Part shown: in pieces, positions 49,658 through 58,098 of the stretch | Layout: each line of letters begins with the position of its first letter | Position numbering within the stretch: the first letter of the stretch is position 1 | Assembly: GCF_017745215.1 (NCBI RefSeq) | Contig: NZ_JAGHZV010000010.1 | Coordinates: forward strand, 62,001 to 126,000 | Source of the DNA: Sphingomonas sp. | GTDB taxonomy: Bacteria; Pseudomonadota; Alphaproteobacteria; Sphingomonadales; Sphingomonadaceae | Length of the DNA: 64,000 nucleotides | Reading direction: 5' to 3' | Translations under genes and position numbers: made by a program | The notes under the pieces: model-generated | The model's database searches: none | What the model was told of the DNA's origin: nothing | What the model saw: only the letters and a program-made list of their open reading frames with translations

Positions 49658-50983
49658 ATGACCGCCTGGCTCAAGTCGCTCAGCACTCGCCCCGTCACCG
49701 TCGCGCTGCTGATCGGGCTGGCGGCGGAGCTGCTCTTCGCCGTCCGCATCGGCTGGCCGACGCACCTGTTCTTCGACGAGGTCCATTACGTCCCCGCCGC
49801 GCAGAACCTCCTCGACCTCTCCGAGCCGCGCAACATCGAGCATCCGCTGCTCGGCAAGGAGCTGATCGCGCTCGGCATGGCGATCTTCGGCGACGATCCC
49901 TACGGCTGGCGGCTGGTCCCCAGCCTGTTCGGCAGCGCCACGGTGGTGGCGGGGTTCGCCTTCGTCTGGCTGCTCACGCGCAGGATGCGCCCCGCGGTGA
50001 TCGCGGCGCTGCTGCTGGTGCTCAACCAGTTGCTCTTCATCCAGGCGCGGATTGCGATGCTCGACGTGTTCCTCGTCGCCTTCCTCTGCTGGGCAATGGT
50101 GCTGCTGCTCCGGGCGATGCACGGCCCGGCGAAGCAGGTGTTGTGGCGCTGGATCGCCGGAAGCGCGCTGCTCGGCCTCGCGGTCGCCGTCAAATGGGCC
50201 GCGGTCCCCTATGTCGCCTTCGCGGGCATGGCGTTCATCGTCCTGCGGATCGGCGAACATTGGGAGGTCAGTCCGCGTGGATTCGGCGACAGCTTCGCCA
50301 AGGCGCTCGGCGCCGCGCTGGCCGCGAAGGACCACCGCCGCTGGCCGGGCCTGCCGACGATCCGCGCGCTGCTGATCATGGCAGCGGTGAGCATCCCCCT
50401 CTATTTCCTGACCTTCCTCCCCGCCTTCTTCTATGAGCGCGATCCCATGACGCTCGCGCGGCTGATCCCCTTCCAGGGCGAGATGTACGCGCTCCAGACC
50501 CAGGTCCTCGCGCACCACACCTACCAGTCCGACTGGTGGAGCTGGCCGCTGATGATCCGGCCGATCTGGTATTTCTACGAGCTCGACGACGGCGCGCAGC
50601 GCGGGGTGCTGCTGATCGGCAATCCGGCGATCATGTGGGGCGGGCTGGTCGCGGTGCTCGCCTGCTTCTGGGCGGGCCTGCGCGACGGCGCCGCCAAGCC
50701 GCTTGCGATGGCGCTGCTGTGGACCGCGTCGGTCGCGATCTTCATCGTCATCCCCAAGTCGCTGGGCTTCTATTATTATTACTACCCCTCGGCGATCTTC
50801 CTCTGTTTCGCGCTGGCGCTGGCGTTCGACCATTACGAGGCCGGGCACCGGCGCTACTGGGCCGAGTGGTTCCTCGCGGTGTCGTTCCTGCTGTTCCTCT
50901 ACTTCTACCCGATCCTCTCCTCGATGCCGCTGTCGGACACGATGGCGTTCGAGAAATGGACCTGGTTCAACAGCTGGCGGTGA
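49658..50983 (+). CDS. Dolichyl-phosphate-mannose-type protein mannosyltransferase (PMT family, GT39)
   Basis: The 441-residue membrane protein has about eleven spans. It carries the catalytic acidic pair Asp40-Glu41 in a first periplasmic loop (FFDEVHYVPAAQNLL) with the PMT patterns EPRNIEHPLLGKELIALG and KWAAVPYVAF. In bacteria such enzymes transfer mannose from polyprenol phosphate to envelope proteins. An earlier in-frame ATG at 49607 exists, but MTAWLKSLST at 49658 is the natural start. The donor synthase could be the GT2-GtrA protein encoded nearby. Confidence 0.85.
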   Translation: MTAWLKSLSTRPVTVALLIGLAAELLFAVRIGWPTHLFFDEVHYVPAAQNLLDLSEPRNIEHPLLGKELIALGMAIFGDDPYGWRLVPSLFGSATVVAGFAFVWLLTRRMRPAVIAALLLVLNQLLFIQARIAMLDVFLVAFLCWAMVLLLRAMHGPAKQVLWRWIAGSALLGLAVAVKWAAVPYVAFAGMAFIVLRIGEHWEVSPRGFGDSFAKALGAALAAKDHRRWPGLPTIRALLIMAAVSIPLYFLTFLPAFFYERDPMTLARLIPFQGEMYALQTQVLAHHTYQSDWWSWPLMIRPIWYFYELDDGAQRGVLLIGNPAIMWGGLVAVLACFWAGLRDGAAKPLAMALLWTASVAIFIVIPKSLGFYYYYYPSAIFLCFALALAFDHYEAGHRRYWAEWFLAVSFLLFLYFYPILSSMPLSDTMAFEKWTWFNSWR

Positions 50984-51405
50984 TGGGTATGGACGAGCAT
51001 ATCGCGCTGCGCTTCGACTGGGACGAGGTCGACGAGCGCCCGATAACCGACATCCTCGGCCTCAACGCGATGACCCTGAGCGACGGCTCGGCCGTTTGGG
51101 ATTCGGTGGCGATCTGCCTTGACGGCTGGGCTGTCGTGTTGAGGGTGGAACCCAACACGGACGAAGTGATCGTCGAGCGCGGCGCAATACCGGAAGGTGA
51201 CGGTTGGCGCAGCATCCCCTCCTTCGCCTTCGCGCGGGGCGATCATCTCGGATGGAGCTGGGTCGGGATCAACTCCCAGGGTTATAAGGACAGCTTCACG
51301 ATTGCCTTCAGCGGACGCAGCCCGCAGGCGCTTGATCCCAGGTGCATGTTCGTTGCAGTGGCGTCTGCTCTCTCGTGCTACGACCTGACGCTGCGCTACG
51401 CCTAA
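50983..51405 (+). CDS. Small unknown protein coupled to the PMT gene
   Basis: The 140-residue acidic product starts at an ATG that overlaps the PMT stop by one base (TGATG). Its mid-section has VAICLDGWAVVLRVEPNTDEVIV and GDHLGWSWVGINSQGYKDSF. It lacks a signal peptide or membrane span and no family is recognised. Coupling implies co-translation with the mannosyltransferase. Its 3' end overlaps the convergent GT2-GtrA gene by 4 nt. Confidence 0.65.
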   Translation: MGMDEHIALRFDWDEVDERPITDILGLNAMTLSDGSAVWDSVAICLDGWAVVLRVEPNTDEVIVERGAIPEGDGWRSIPSFAFARGDHLGWSWVGINSQGYKDSFTIAFSGRSPQALDPRCMFVAVASALSCYDLTLRYA

Positions 51406-52499
51406 TACCGCCCCCAGGTGAAGCGCGAGGACAGGGCATAGTTCCACACCGCTGCCACCGCGATCCCCGCCAGCGCCGACAAGCGCCAGTCGCCGTGCTC
51501 GACGTTGAACAGGAAGCCCGCGACGCCGACGTTGGCGATCGCGCCCACCGCGCAGACGAGGCAGAAGCTCGCCCAGCCGCCGAGCAGCGCGCGGACGCCC
51601 TTGAGGCGCTGCTCGCGATAGGTCAGCGCATTGTTGAGGAAGAAGTTGAAGGTCATCGCCACTGCGGTCGCGGCGATGGTGCCGGTGAGGAAGGTCAGCC
51701 CGCCCAGGCGGAACAGCGCGGTCAGCACCGTGAAATGGACGACCGCGCCCATCGCCCCGATCGCCGCGAACATCGCGAAGCGCACCGGCACGACCCGCCC
51801 GAAGCGCCGGTCGTAGAGCGCGATCAGATATTCGAGCGCGACGAAGTAATCGAGCTTGCTCTCGCCTGCCTCGCGGGTGCGGAAGACGTAGGGAAGCTCG
51901 AGCACCTTCAGGGGCCGCGGCGCGGCGGTGAGGATGTCGAGCAGGATCTTGAAGCCGATTCCCGACAGTTTCGGCACGAGTTCGCGCACGATCCCCGTGC
52001 GGATCATGAAGAAGCCGCTCATCGGGTCGCTGAGCTCGACCTGGAGGATCTGCTGCGAGAGCCGCGTCGCAAAGGCCGACTTGGCGACGCGATCGCGGTC
52101 CCAGTCGCCCGTCCCGCCGCCATCGACGAAGCGCGAGCCGACCACGACGTCGAGCCCGGCATCGGCCTGGAGCGCGTCGAGCATCCTGGGCAGCAGCGTC
52201 TCGTCATGCTGCATGTCGCCGTCGATCACCGCGACCACGGGCGCGGCGGTCGCGCACATCCCCTCGATGCACGCGGTCGAGAGCCCGCGGCGGCCAATGC
52301 GCTGGATCACGCGGATGCGCGCGTCGGCGCGCGCCAGCTCGCGCGCGGCATCGGCAGTGCCGTCGGGGCTGTTGTCGTCGACGAAGATCGCTTCCCAGGC
52401 GCGCCCGGCCAGCGCTGCATCGAGCGCCGCGACCAGCCGCGGCACGTTGGCGAACTCGTTGAAGGTGGGAATTACGACGGCAAGCTCGAGCGCGCTCAC
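51402..52499 (-). CDS. GT2 glycosyltransferase fused to a GtrA-like domain
   Basis: The 365-residue product joins a GT2 domain (residues about 5-235) to a four-span GtrA domain (about 240-360). The GT2 part has the nucleotide site DDNSPDGT, the metal-binding DGD at 93-95, and a Dpm1-like [14 protein letters not shown]. It probably makes polyprenyl-phosphate mannose or glucose and flips or anchors it through GtrA. Start is GTG at 52499, overlapping the leuB stop (GTGA). The PMT gene 0.4 kb away may use the product. Confidence 0.85.
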   Translation of the reverse strand: MSALELAVVIPTFNEFANVPRLVAALDAALAGRAWEAIFVDDNSPDGTADAARELARADARIRVIQRIGRRGLSTACIEGMCATAAPVVAVIDGDMQHDETLLPRMLDALQADAGLDVVVGSRFVDGGGTGDWDRDRVAKSAFATRLSQQILQVELSDPMSGFFMIRTGIVRELVPKLSGIGFKILLDILTAAPRPLKVLELPYVFRTREAGESKLDYFVALEYLIALYDRRFGRVVPVRFAMFAAIGAMGAVVHFTVLTALFRLGGLTFLTGTIAATAVAMTFNFFLNNALTYREQRLKGVRALLGGWASFCLVCAVGAIANVGVAGFLFNVEHGDWRLSALAGIAVAAVWNYALSSRFTWGRY

Positions 52500-53548
52500 A
52501 CGAGTTCCTTGAGGATGGCGTCGCCCATCGCCCGGGTGGAGAGCTCGCCCCCGAGATCGGCAGTGCGCGCCCCGCCCGCGATCGCCGCGCCCACCGCGCG
52601 CTCGATCCGCGCCGCCGCCTCGTCGTTCGACAGCGAGTGGCGCAGCAGCATCGCCGCCGAAAGCACCGCCGCGCACGGATTGGCCTTGCCCTGCCCCGCG
52701 ATGTCCGGCGCCGAGCCGTGGATCGGCTCGTACATGCCGTTCGCCCCGCGCCACGCGTTGAGCGAGGCCGAGGGCAGCATCCCGATCGAGCCCGCGCACA
52801 TGCTCGCCTGGTCCGAGAGGATGTCGCCGAAGAGGTTGCCGGTGACGATCACGTCGAAGTCCGAGGGGCGTCGCACGAGCTGCATCGCGGCATTGTCGAC
52901 GTACATGCAGGTGAAGTCGACGTCCGGATAATCGAGCGCGACTTCGTTCATCACGTCGCGCCACAGCTGCGAGGTCTCCAGCACGTTCGCCTTGTCGACC
53001 GAGCAGAGCTTCTTGCGGCGGCGCTTGGCCATTTCGAAGCCGACGCGCGCGATGCGCTCCACTTCGGCTTCGTTGTAGCTCATGATGTCGAAGCCCTGGC
53101 GGAGGCCATCGTGATTGGTGCGGCGGCCCTTCTCGCCGAAATAGACGTCGCCGGTCAGCTCGCGGACGATGACGAGGTCGAGGCCCCGGACGATCTCGGG
53201 CCGGAGCGGCGAGGCGGCCTCGAGGCCCGCGAACAGCGTCGCCGGGCGGATGTTGGCGAAGAGCTGGAGCTCGCGGCGGATGCCGAGCAGCGCGGCCTCG
53301 GGGCGCAGCCGCCGCTCGAGCGCGTCGAACTTGGGGTCGCCCACCGCGCCGAACAGCACTGCGTGCGCGCGCTTGGCGAGTGCGAGCGTCTCGGGCGGGA
53401 GCGGCCGGCCGGTCGCGAGATAGGCGGCGCCGCCGACGGGCGCTTCCTCGAAGCTCAGGTCGAGGTTCAGGGCCTCGAGCACGCGCCGCGCCTCGGCGGT
53501 GACTTCGGGGCCGATGCCGTCGCCGGCGAGCACTGCAATCAGCGGCAT
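52496..53548 (-). CDS. leuB: 3-isopropylmalate dehydrogenase
   Basis: The 350-residue product has the decarboxylating dehydrogenase signatures [36 protein letters not shown] and the metal-binding [20 protein letters not shown] block. It catalyses the third step of leucine synthesis with NAD. Normal length. The GT2-GtrA gene is coupled downstream by GTGA. A 70-nt gap with a hairpin separates it from recO. Confidence 0.97.
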   Translation of the reverse strand: MPLIAVLAGDGIGPEVTAEARRVLEALNLDLSFEEAPVGGAAYLATGRPLPPETLALAKRAHAVLFGAVGDPKFDALERRLRPEAALLGIRRELQLFANIRPATLFAGLEAASPLRPEIVRGLDLVIVRELTGDVYFGEKGRRTNHDGLRQGFDIMSYNEAEVERIARVGFEMAKRRRKKLCSVDKANVLETSQLWRDVMNEVALDYPDVDFTCMYVDNAAMQLVRRPSDFDVIVTGNLFGDILSDQASMCAGSIGMLPSASLNAWRGANGMYEPIHGSAPDIAGQGKANPCAAVLSAAMLLRHSLSNDEAAARIERAVGAAIAGGARTADLGGELSTRAMGDAILKELV

Positions 53549-53563
53549 TCTTCTTCCTTCTTG

Positions 53564-53588
53564 AGCCCTCCCCTTCAGGGGAGGGGCT
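53564..53588. terminator. GC hairpin between leuB and recO
   Basis: AGCCCTCCCC and GGGGAGGGGCT pair across a TTCA loop with one bulge. It has no U-tract, so it may be a mRNA processing or weak pausing element rather than a full terminator. It stands after the recO stop and before leuB. Confidence 0.35.
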
Positions 53589-53617
53589 TAAGAAGCGCCA
53601 TTACCGCGCCGCGCGGG

Positions 53618-54349
53618 TTACGCAACCGCCCGCTTCAGCCGCTCGACCAGCCGCGCGCGCGCGGGGAGGACATCGGCCGCCTTGCCGATCAGCAGGTCGC
53701 GCTCGAGGAAATGGCCCGAAAGCCTGAGCCCCTCGAGGATCTCGCGCCACTCGCCCGCGCCGCCTTCGACCAGGAATCGCGGCAGCGGCAACAGCCTGGC
53801 CTCATAGCCGGCCGCGCCCGAGCGGCTGACCGCGACGCCGCTCTTCGGGCTGACGAAGGCGAGGTCGTCGTTGGCGCCGGTCGCGGCGCAATGGCTGAGG
53901 TCGAGCCCGAAGCCGAGCTCGGCGAGCAGCAGCAGCTCGTAGCGGACCAGCGCCACTGCCCAGCCGCGCGCCGCCGGCGCCGCCTCGATCGCGCCGAGCA
54001 TCCCGTCGAGCGCGTCGTGGAGCCGCGGATAGGGCTGGCCCTCGGGCAGCACCGCCGCGGTGAGCGCGGTCACCCACTCCAGCGCAGCGGCGGGGAGCGG
54101 CTCGCGGTAGAGCGGCGCGCGGCTGTGGATCAGCTCGACCGTCAGCCCGGGCAATTGCTCCTCGGTCCGCGCGCGCCATTCGCCGAGGATCAGGTTCGCC
54201 GGCTGGAGCACCGGCTTGAGCGCGCGAGACCGCCCGCCGCGGACATAGCCGGGCTGGAGCCCGTTCTCGGCGGTGAGCGCACGCACGATCGCGCCATGCT
54301 CGCCATGCGCGCGAACCGCGAGGAGGATGGCTTCGGCGCGGAGGTGCAT
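53618..54349 (-). CDS. recO: DNA repair protein RecO
   Basis: The 243-residue product has the RecO opening ([27 protein letters not shown], here in part: [12 protein letters not shown]), the OB-fold [20 protein letters not shown] block and the central helical domain with [13 protein letters not shown] and [17 protein letters not shown]. RecO anneals single strands and loads RecA with RecF/RecR in gap repair. Single gene. Confidence 0.94.
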   Translation of the reverse strand: MHLRAEAILLAVRAHGEHGAIVRALTAENGLQPGYVRGGRSRALKPVLQPANLILGEWRARTEEQLPGLTVELIHSRAPLYREPLPAAALEWVTALTAAVLPEGQPYPRLHDALDGMLGAIEAAPAARGWAVALVRYELLLLAELGFGLDLSHCAATGANDDLAFVSPKSGVAVSRSGAAGYEARLLPLPRFLVEGGAGEWREILEGLRLSGHFLERDLLIGKAADVLPARARLVERLKRAVA

Positions 54350-54452
54350 CGCGCCGCTCTAGCCGCTCTGCCCCGGCTGAGGCCAGCCCGCCCCTTGTCT
54401 CCGCCTGCCATGCCGGAGATAACACTCGGGACCGCCCAGCAGGAGCATCGCC

Positions 54453-54899
54453 ATGATCGCGCTCGCCATCCTCGCACTGGCCTTCCAGGATGAGACGAGG
54501 CCGCTCATCACCTTTTCGAAATCGACGATGCTCGGGACCGTCCAATATGAGGTCACGATCGGCGAGTCCGCTTCGTCCGGTCCCGATCACGTCTATTGGT
54601 TTCGCGTCGTGCGGATGCGCAACGACAAGGTCGCCGACACGCGCTGGACCGACAGCACGCGCTGTCCGGGCGGCGCGCAGGTGCTCCGCAGCCTCGCCGA
54701 CAAGGCGGCGATGTTGCGGCGCGAAGGCTCCGGCGGGAGCGGGTCCGGCGGCGACGGCTCGGGCAGGGACCGCTATGCGCTGGAAGGGCTCTCCGGCGCG
54801 CCCTTCGACCTCGGCGGCGTCAGGCTCGAGGATGCCCGGGATTCGCCGCTCGGCGACTGGATCAACGACAGCCTCGATCAGCTGAGCTTCTGCGGCTGA
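54453..54899 (+). CDS. Small secreted protein, unknown function
   Basis: The 148-residue product begins with a short hydrophobic stretch (MIALAILALAFQ) that could act as a weak signal peptide. The rest has a Gly/Ser run (GSGGSGSGGDGSG) at about 93-105 and two cysteines. AGGAG precedes the ATG at a spacing of 8. It is monocistronic, convergent with the FemAB-like gene, 4 nt between stops. No family. Confidence 0.6.
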   Translation: MIALAILALAFQDETRPLITFSKSTMLGTVQYEVTIGESASSGPDHVYWFRVVRMRNDKVADTRWTDSTRCPGGAQVLRSLADKAAMLRREGSGGSGSGGDGSGRDRYALEGLSGAPFDLGGVRLEDARDSPLGDWINDSLDQLSFCG

Positions 54900-54903
54900 G
54901 GTT

Positions 54904-55875
54904 CTAGCCCCGCCGCACCTTCTTCGCGAGCTTCCCCAGCCCGGCGCGCTGCGTCGCGCGCTTGGCCAGCGCCACGCTCGCGTTGAATCCGCCCAGCGCC
55001 AGCGTGGTCAGCCGGTTCGCCAGGCTGGGGCGAAGCAGCAGCAGGTCGGCGCAGGCGACGCCGGCGGTGGCGAAGGTGCGCTTGTGCTGGCCCTCGCCCT
55101 CGGTGAAGTCGAAGCGGAGGAAGCGATCCTCGAACAGCTCGCGGAATGCCTCGAGCTGGAGCACCTGGCCGGGCGAGAGCTCGTTGAACGCCGGGTCGTG
55201 GCCGACATGCGCATAGATCACGACACCGTCGACCACCGGGCAATAGAGATAGGCCGCGGGCTCGCCGCCGATGTGGAGCAGCCAGGCGCGGGCTTCGTCG
55301 GCCGCGCCCTTGGCCGCCATCTCGGCTAGGAACTCGGGGCTGTCGGGCAGGCCCGAGCCGAGCAGCCGCTCCTGATAGGTGCGCAGCGAGATGCGCCGCG
55401 CGATGTCGTGGAAGGCCTCGAGCTCGGCGGGGGTGCGATAGGCGCGGATGTCGAGGTCGCCGCCGCTCTCCGATGCGATCTTGCGCGCCTTGCGGCGGAG
55501 CTGCTGGCGGGTGTTCGACGAAAGCCCCTCGAACCAGGCGTCGAAGCCGCCGTGGAGCTCGGTGTAATGGCGCGTGTAGCGCTGGCGCACGAAGGGCAGC
55601 ATGCCCCCCGAGGCATAGACGAGCGCCTCGATCCGGTCCTCGGGCAGCGAGGTGATCGTATAGCCGTGCGCGTCGCGCGGCAGCGGCGGGAGCGCGGGGA
55701 GCCGGCCCTCGCGGGCGTCGTCGAGGCTCAGCGACACGCGGACCAGCGCGCGCTGGATCGCCATCACCGTGCGCGCGCCGATCTCGAACTTGAGCGGCAC
55801 CCGCTTGGCCTGTACGGGCACGGGCGCGGCCAGCGGCACCGGCGCGGCGGCGGCGACGTCGCTCATCGCGTTCAT
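54904..55875 (-). CDS. FemAB/CelD-like GNAT acyltransferase
   Basis: The 323-residue product ends in a GNAT domain of the CelD/BioF2 type: FEGLSSNTRQQLRRKARKIA, VVIYAHVGHDPAFNELSPGQVLQ and RFDFTEGEGQHKRTFATAG (the GEGQHKRTF block is typical). Members are found with exopolysaccharide and cellulose genes and acylate sugars or amines. Its start overlaps the polysaccharide deacetylase stop by 4 nt (ATGA). Another ATG at 55866 is possible. The deacetylase pairing suggests glycan editing. Confidence 0.83.
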   Translation of the reverse strand: MNAMSDVAAAAPVPLAAPVPVQAKRVPLKFEIGARTVMAIQRALVRVSLSLDDAREGRLPALPPLPRDAHGYTITSLPEDRIEALVYASGGMLPFVRQRYTRHYTELHGGFDAWFEGLSSNTRQQLRRKARKIASESGGDLDIRAYRTPAELEAFHDIARRISLRTYQERLLGSGLPDSPEFLAEMAAKGAADEARAWLLHIGGEPAAYLYCPVVDGVVIYAHVGHDPAFNELSPGQVLQLEAFRELFEDRFLRFDFTEGEGQHKRTFATAGVACADLLLLRPSLANRLTTLALGGFNASVALAKRATQRAGLGKLAKKVRRG

Positions 55876-56828
55876 GCCGCGCGCTCCTCGACGAGGTTCG
55901 ACCACAGCTGCTCGGCGCGGCGCAGGCTGGTGCGGATCACGCTGGGCGCGAGCGGGCGGTCGTCCTGGTCGAGCGCGAGCACCGGGCGGTCGGCGAAATG
56001 GCAGGTCTCGAGGTGGAGGCGGCGCTCGTCGAGCATCGAGCAGAGTTGCGTGAAACGGCCGGCGTGCACCGCATTCGCGCGCGTGCCGGCGCGGTTGGCG
56101 AGCTCGAAGCTGTGCCCGACGATCGTCACCGCGGCATGGCGCTCGCGCATCGCATGATCGAGCGCGGCGGCCATCTCGCCGGCCGAGAGCGCGCAGATCT
56201 GGAAATGGCGCAGGTGGCCGCGGACGTCCTCGATCAGCGTCACCGGTACTTCGGTGAGGCCGCGATGCGCGATCGGCGCGATCCGTTCGCGCGGGAGCCC
56301 GACCGCGCTCGGCCAGGGGTGTTCGGCGCCATTGTGGCTGCTGTCATAGGCGAAGCCGAGCTCGGCGAGCGCGGAGAGGGTGTCGTCGCTCGCGGCATAG
56401 CTGCCCGCGCGGAAGGCGACCGGCTCGGGCGCGCCGGCGGCGGTGAGCATGTCCGAAGCGGCGGCGATCAGCTCGACCTGCTCGGCGAGGCTGTATTCGG
56501 CCATCGCGAAGGCGGCATGCCCCGCGCCGCCGTCGCCGGCCCTGGCCTGGGTCCAGTTGGGATGGAGGTGGAGCTGCGCTTCCTGCCCCGCGTCGAGCAC
56601 GGCGTGGACGATCCGCTTCACCCAGTCGAGGCCGTAGACCATCGCCGGCATCGGATCGACGAAGAAGGTCGCCTTGAGATCGTGGCGGCGCAGCTGCGCG
56701 AGCTGCCAGGCGAGGCCCACGCCCGCCGGCTCGATCGAACGCTCGACGATGGTGGCCGCGTCGAGCCCGGCGACATGGTGGCGCCAGGTCAGCTCGGTAT
56801 CGATCGTGAGGAACACGCGCGTCGGCAT
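55872..56828 (-). CDS. Polysaccharide deacetylase-type (NodB-like) protein
   Basis: The 318-residue product has the metal-binding start FLTIDTELTWRHH (Asp10, Glu12), a central region with AQLHLHPNW (His87/His89) and the fold motifs of carbohydrate esterase 4-like enzymes. There is no signal peptide, so it works in the cytoplasm or on a lipid-linked precursor. Coupled by ATGA to the FemAB-like gene. The substrate is not known. Confidence 0.85.
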   Translation of the reverse strand: MPTRVFLTIDTELTWRHHVAGLDAATIVERSIEPAGVGLAWQLAQLRRHDLKATFFVDPMPAMVYGLDWVKRIVHAVLDAGQEAQLHLHPNWTQARAGDGGAGHAAFAMAEYSLAEQVELIAAASDMLTAAGAPEPVAFRAGSYAASDDTLSALAELGFAYDSSHNGAEHPWPSAVGLPRERIAPIAHRGLTEVPVTLIEDVRGHLRHFQICALSAGEMAAALDHAMRERHAAVTIVGHSFELANRAGTRANAVHAGRFTQLCSMLDERRLHLETCHFADRPVLALDQDDRPLAPSVIRTSLRRAEQLWSNLVEERAA

Positions 56829-56913
56829 GGCGACGTCCGATAACGCGGCGGAATGAAGATTTCCCGAATCGCTGCGGGCTTGGCTTTGCGCGCGGTCGTG
56901 TTACGCTCGGCGA

Positions 56914-57138
56914 ATGTCGATACTTTACTGGATGTTGATGGCGCTGGCGCCCTGGGTTCCGGGCGGCCAGTCGGCCGATGCGGGACGGCTCACGGTGCAC
57001 AAGCCCGAGCTCTGCCGAACGCTGGCGGGGCGCGGACAGCCGACGCCGCAGGCCACGCCGAGCCCTTCGGCCACCCCTGCGCCGCGGTGCAAGTCGGGGC
57101 GGCTGATGGTGCCGAAGCCGAAGGTGAAGGCAAACTAG
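56914..57138 (+). CDS. Possible small secreted Pro/Thr-rich protein
   Basis: The 74-codon frame opens with a hydrophobic stretch (MSILYWMLMALAPWVPGG) resembling a signal peptide, then a Pro/Thr-rich middle (TPQATPSPSATPAPR) and a basic tail. No ribosome site is clear, and no family is recognised. It fits the gap between the deacetylase and the palindrome at 57163. Weakly supported. Confidence 0.35.
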   Translation: MSILYWMLMALAPWVPGGQSADAGRLTVHKPELCRTLAGRGQPTPQATPSPSATPAPRCKSGRLMVPKPKVKAN

Positions 57139-57162
57139 GCTCGAACCGCACCAACTAAAATC

Positions 57163-57188
57163 GTCATCCCCGCGAAAGCCGGGATGAC
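57163..57188. repeat. Family B palindrome, minimal form (26 bp)
   Basis: GTCATCCCCGCGAAAGCC followed by GGGATGAC. It has only the outer arms of the 80-bp copies at 13314 and 24431, so it looks like a shortened or ancestral version. It lies after the 56914 frame and ahead of the convergent MTA phosphorylase stop. Confidence 0.75.
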
Positions 57189-57216
57189 GGTTGTTGGACT
57201 CGACGCCCGATTGATC

Positions 57217-58086
57217 TCAGCCGCCCAGCGCTCGCCCCGCCACGGCATCGAGCTTCCTGAGCAGCTCCGGATCACGCACATGCGGTGCCGTGATCAGCGC
57301 GGTGTCGAGGCAGGTGTCGATCGGGCTCGCGGGCCGCTCCTCGGGCAGGTTGCGCAGCAGGCGCATCACCATCGCGCGCGCCTTCTCGGCATTGGCCGAG
57401 AGCTGGGCGATCACCTGCGCGACGTCGACCGCTTCCTCGCCTTCGCGCCAGCAGTCATAGTCGGTGACCATGCCGACGAGCGCGTACGGCAGCTCGGCCT
57501 CGCGCGCGAGCTTGGCCTCGGGCATCGCGGTCATGCCGATGATGTCGCAGCCCCAGCTGCGGTAGAGATGGCTCTCGGCACGCGTCGAGAATTGCGGGCC
57601 TTCCATCGCGAGATAGGTGCCGCCCTCATGCACCGTCGCACCCGCGGCGCGCGCGGCTTCGGCGGCGAGCGACGAGAGCCGCGCGCACACCGGGTCGGCC
57701 ATCGAGACGTGCGCGACCATGCCGCTGCCGTAGAAGCTCGACGGGCGGCCCTTGGTGCGGTCGATGAACTGGTCGGCGATGGTGAAGGTGCCCGGCGCGC
57801 GTTCTTCCGCCAAGCTGCCGACCGAGGAGACCGCGAGCACGTCGGTCACGCCCAGCCGCTTGAGCACGTCGATATTGGCGCGCGCGTTGAGCTCGGAGGG
57901 GCTGACCCGATGCCCGCGGCCGTGGCGCGGCAGGAACACCACGCGCACATGGCCGACGCGGCCGACGAAGCAATCGTCCGAGGGCTGGCCCCAGGGGCTG
58001 TGGACCTCTTCCCAGGCGCCGTTCTCGATCCCCTCGACGTCGTAGAGTCCCGATCCGCCGATGATCCCGATCGTCCAGCCGCCCAT
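57217..58086 (-). CDS. mtnP: S-methyl-5'-thioadenosine phosphorylase
   Basis: The 289-residue product has the purine nucleoside phosphorylase fold of MTAP: IGIIGGSGLYDVEGIENGAWE, PRHGRGHRVSPSELNARANI, YLAMEGPQFSTRAESH and IGMTAMPEAKLAREAELPYA, the last two being diagnostic. It splits methylthioadenosine to adenine and methylthioribose-1-phosphate for salvage. The adenine would be used by Apt (48 kb away). Normal length; the APC permease ends 12 nt upstream on the same strand. Confidence 0.95.
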   Translation of the reverse strand: MGGWTIGIIGGSGLYDVEGIENGAWEEVHSPWGQPSDDCFVGRVGHVRVVFLPRHGRGHRVSPSELNARANIDVLKRLGVTDVLAVSSVGSLAEERAPGTFTIADQFIDRTKGRPSSFYGSGMVAHVSMADPVCARLSSLAAEAARAAGATVHEGGTYLAMEGPQFSTRAESHLYRSWGCDIIGMTAMPEAKLAREAELPYALVGMVTDYDCWREGEEAVDVAQVIAQLSANAEKARAMVMRLLRNLPEERPASPIDTCLDTALITAPHVRDPELLRKLDAVAGRALGG

Positions 58087-58098
58087 GATGCACTCCTC

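Noticed and set aside
56853..57158. A 101-codon frame overlapping the 56914 gene
   Set aside because: It reads through the same stretch in another frame, with no signal peptide or ribosome site; the 56914 frame is the better of two weak candidates.
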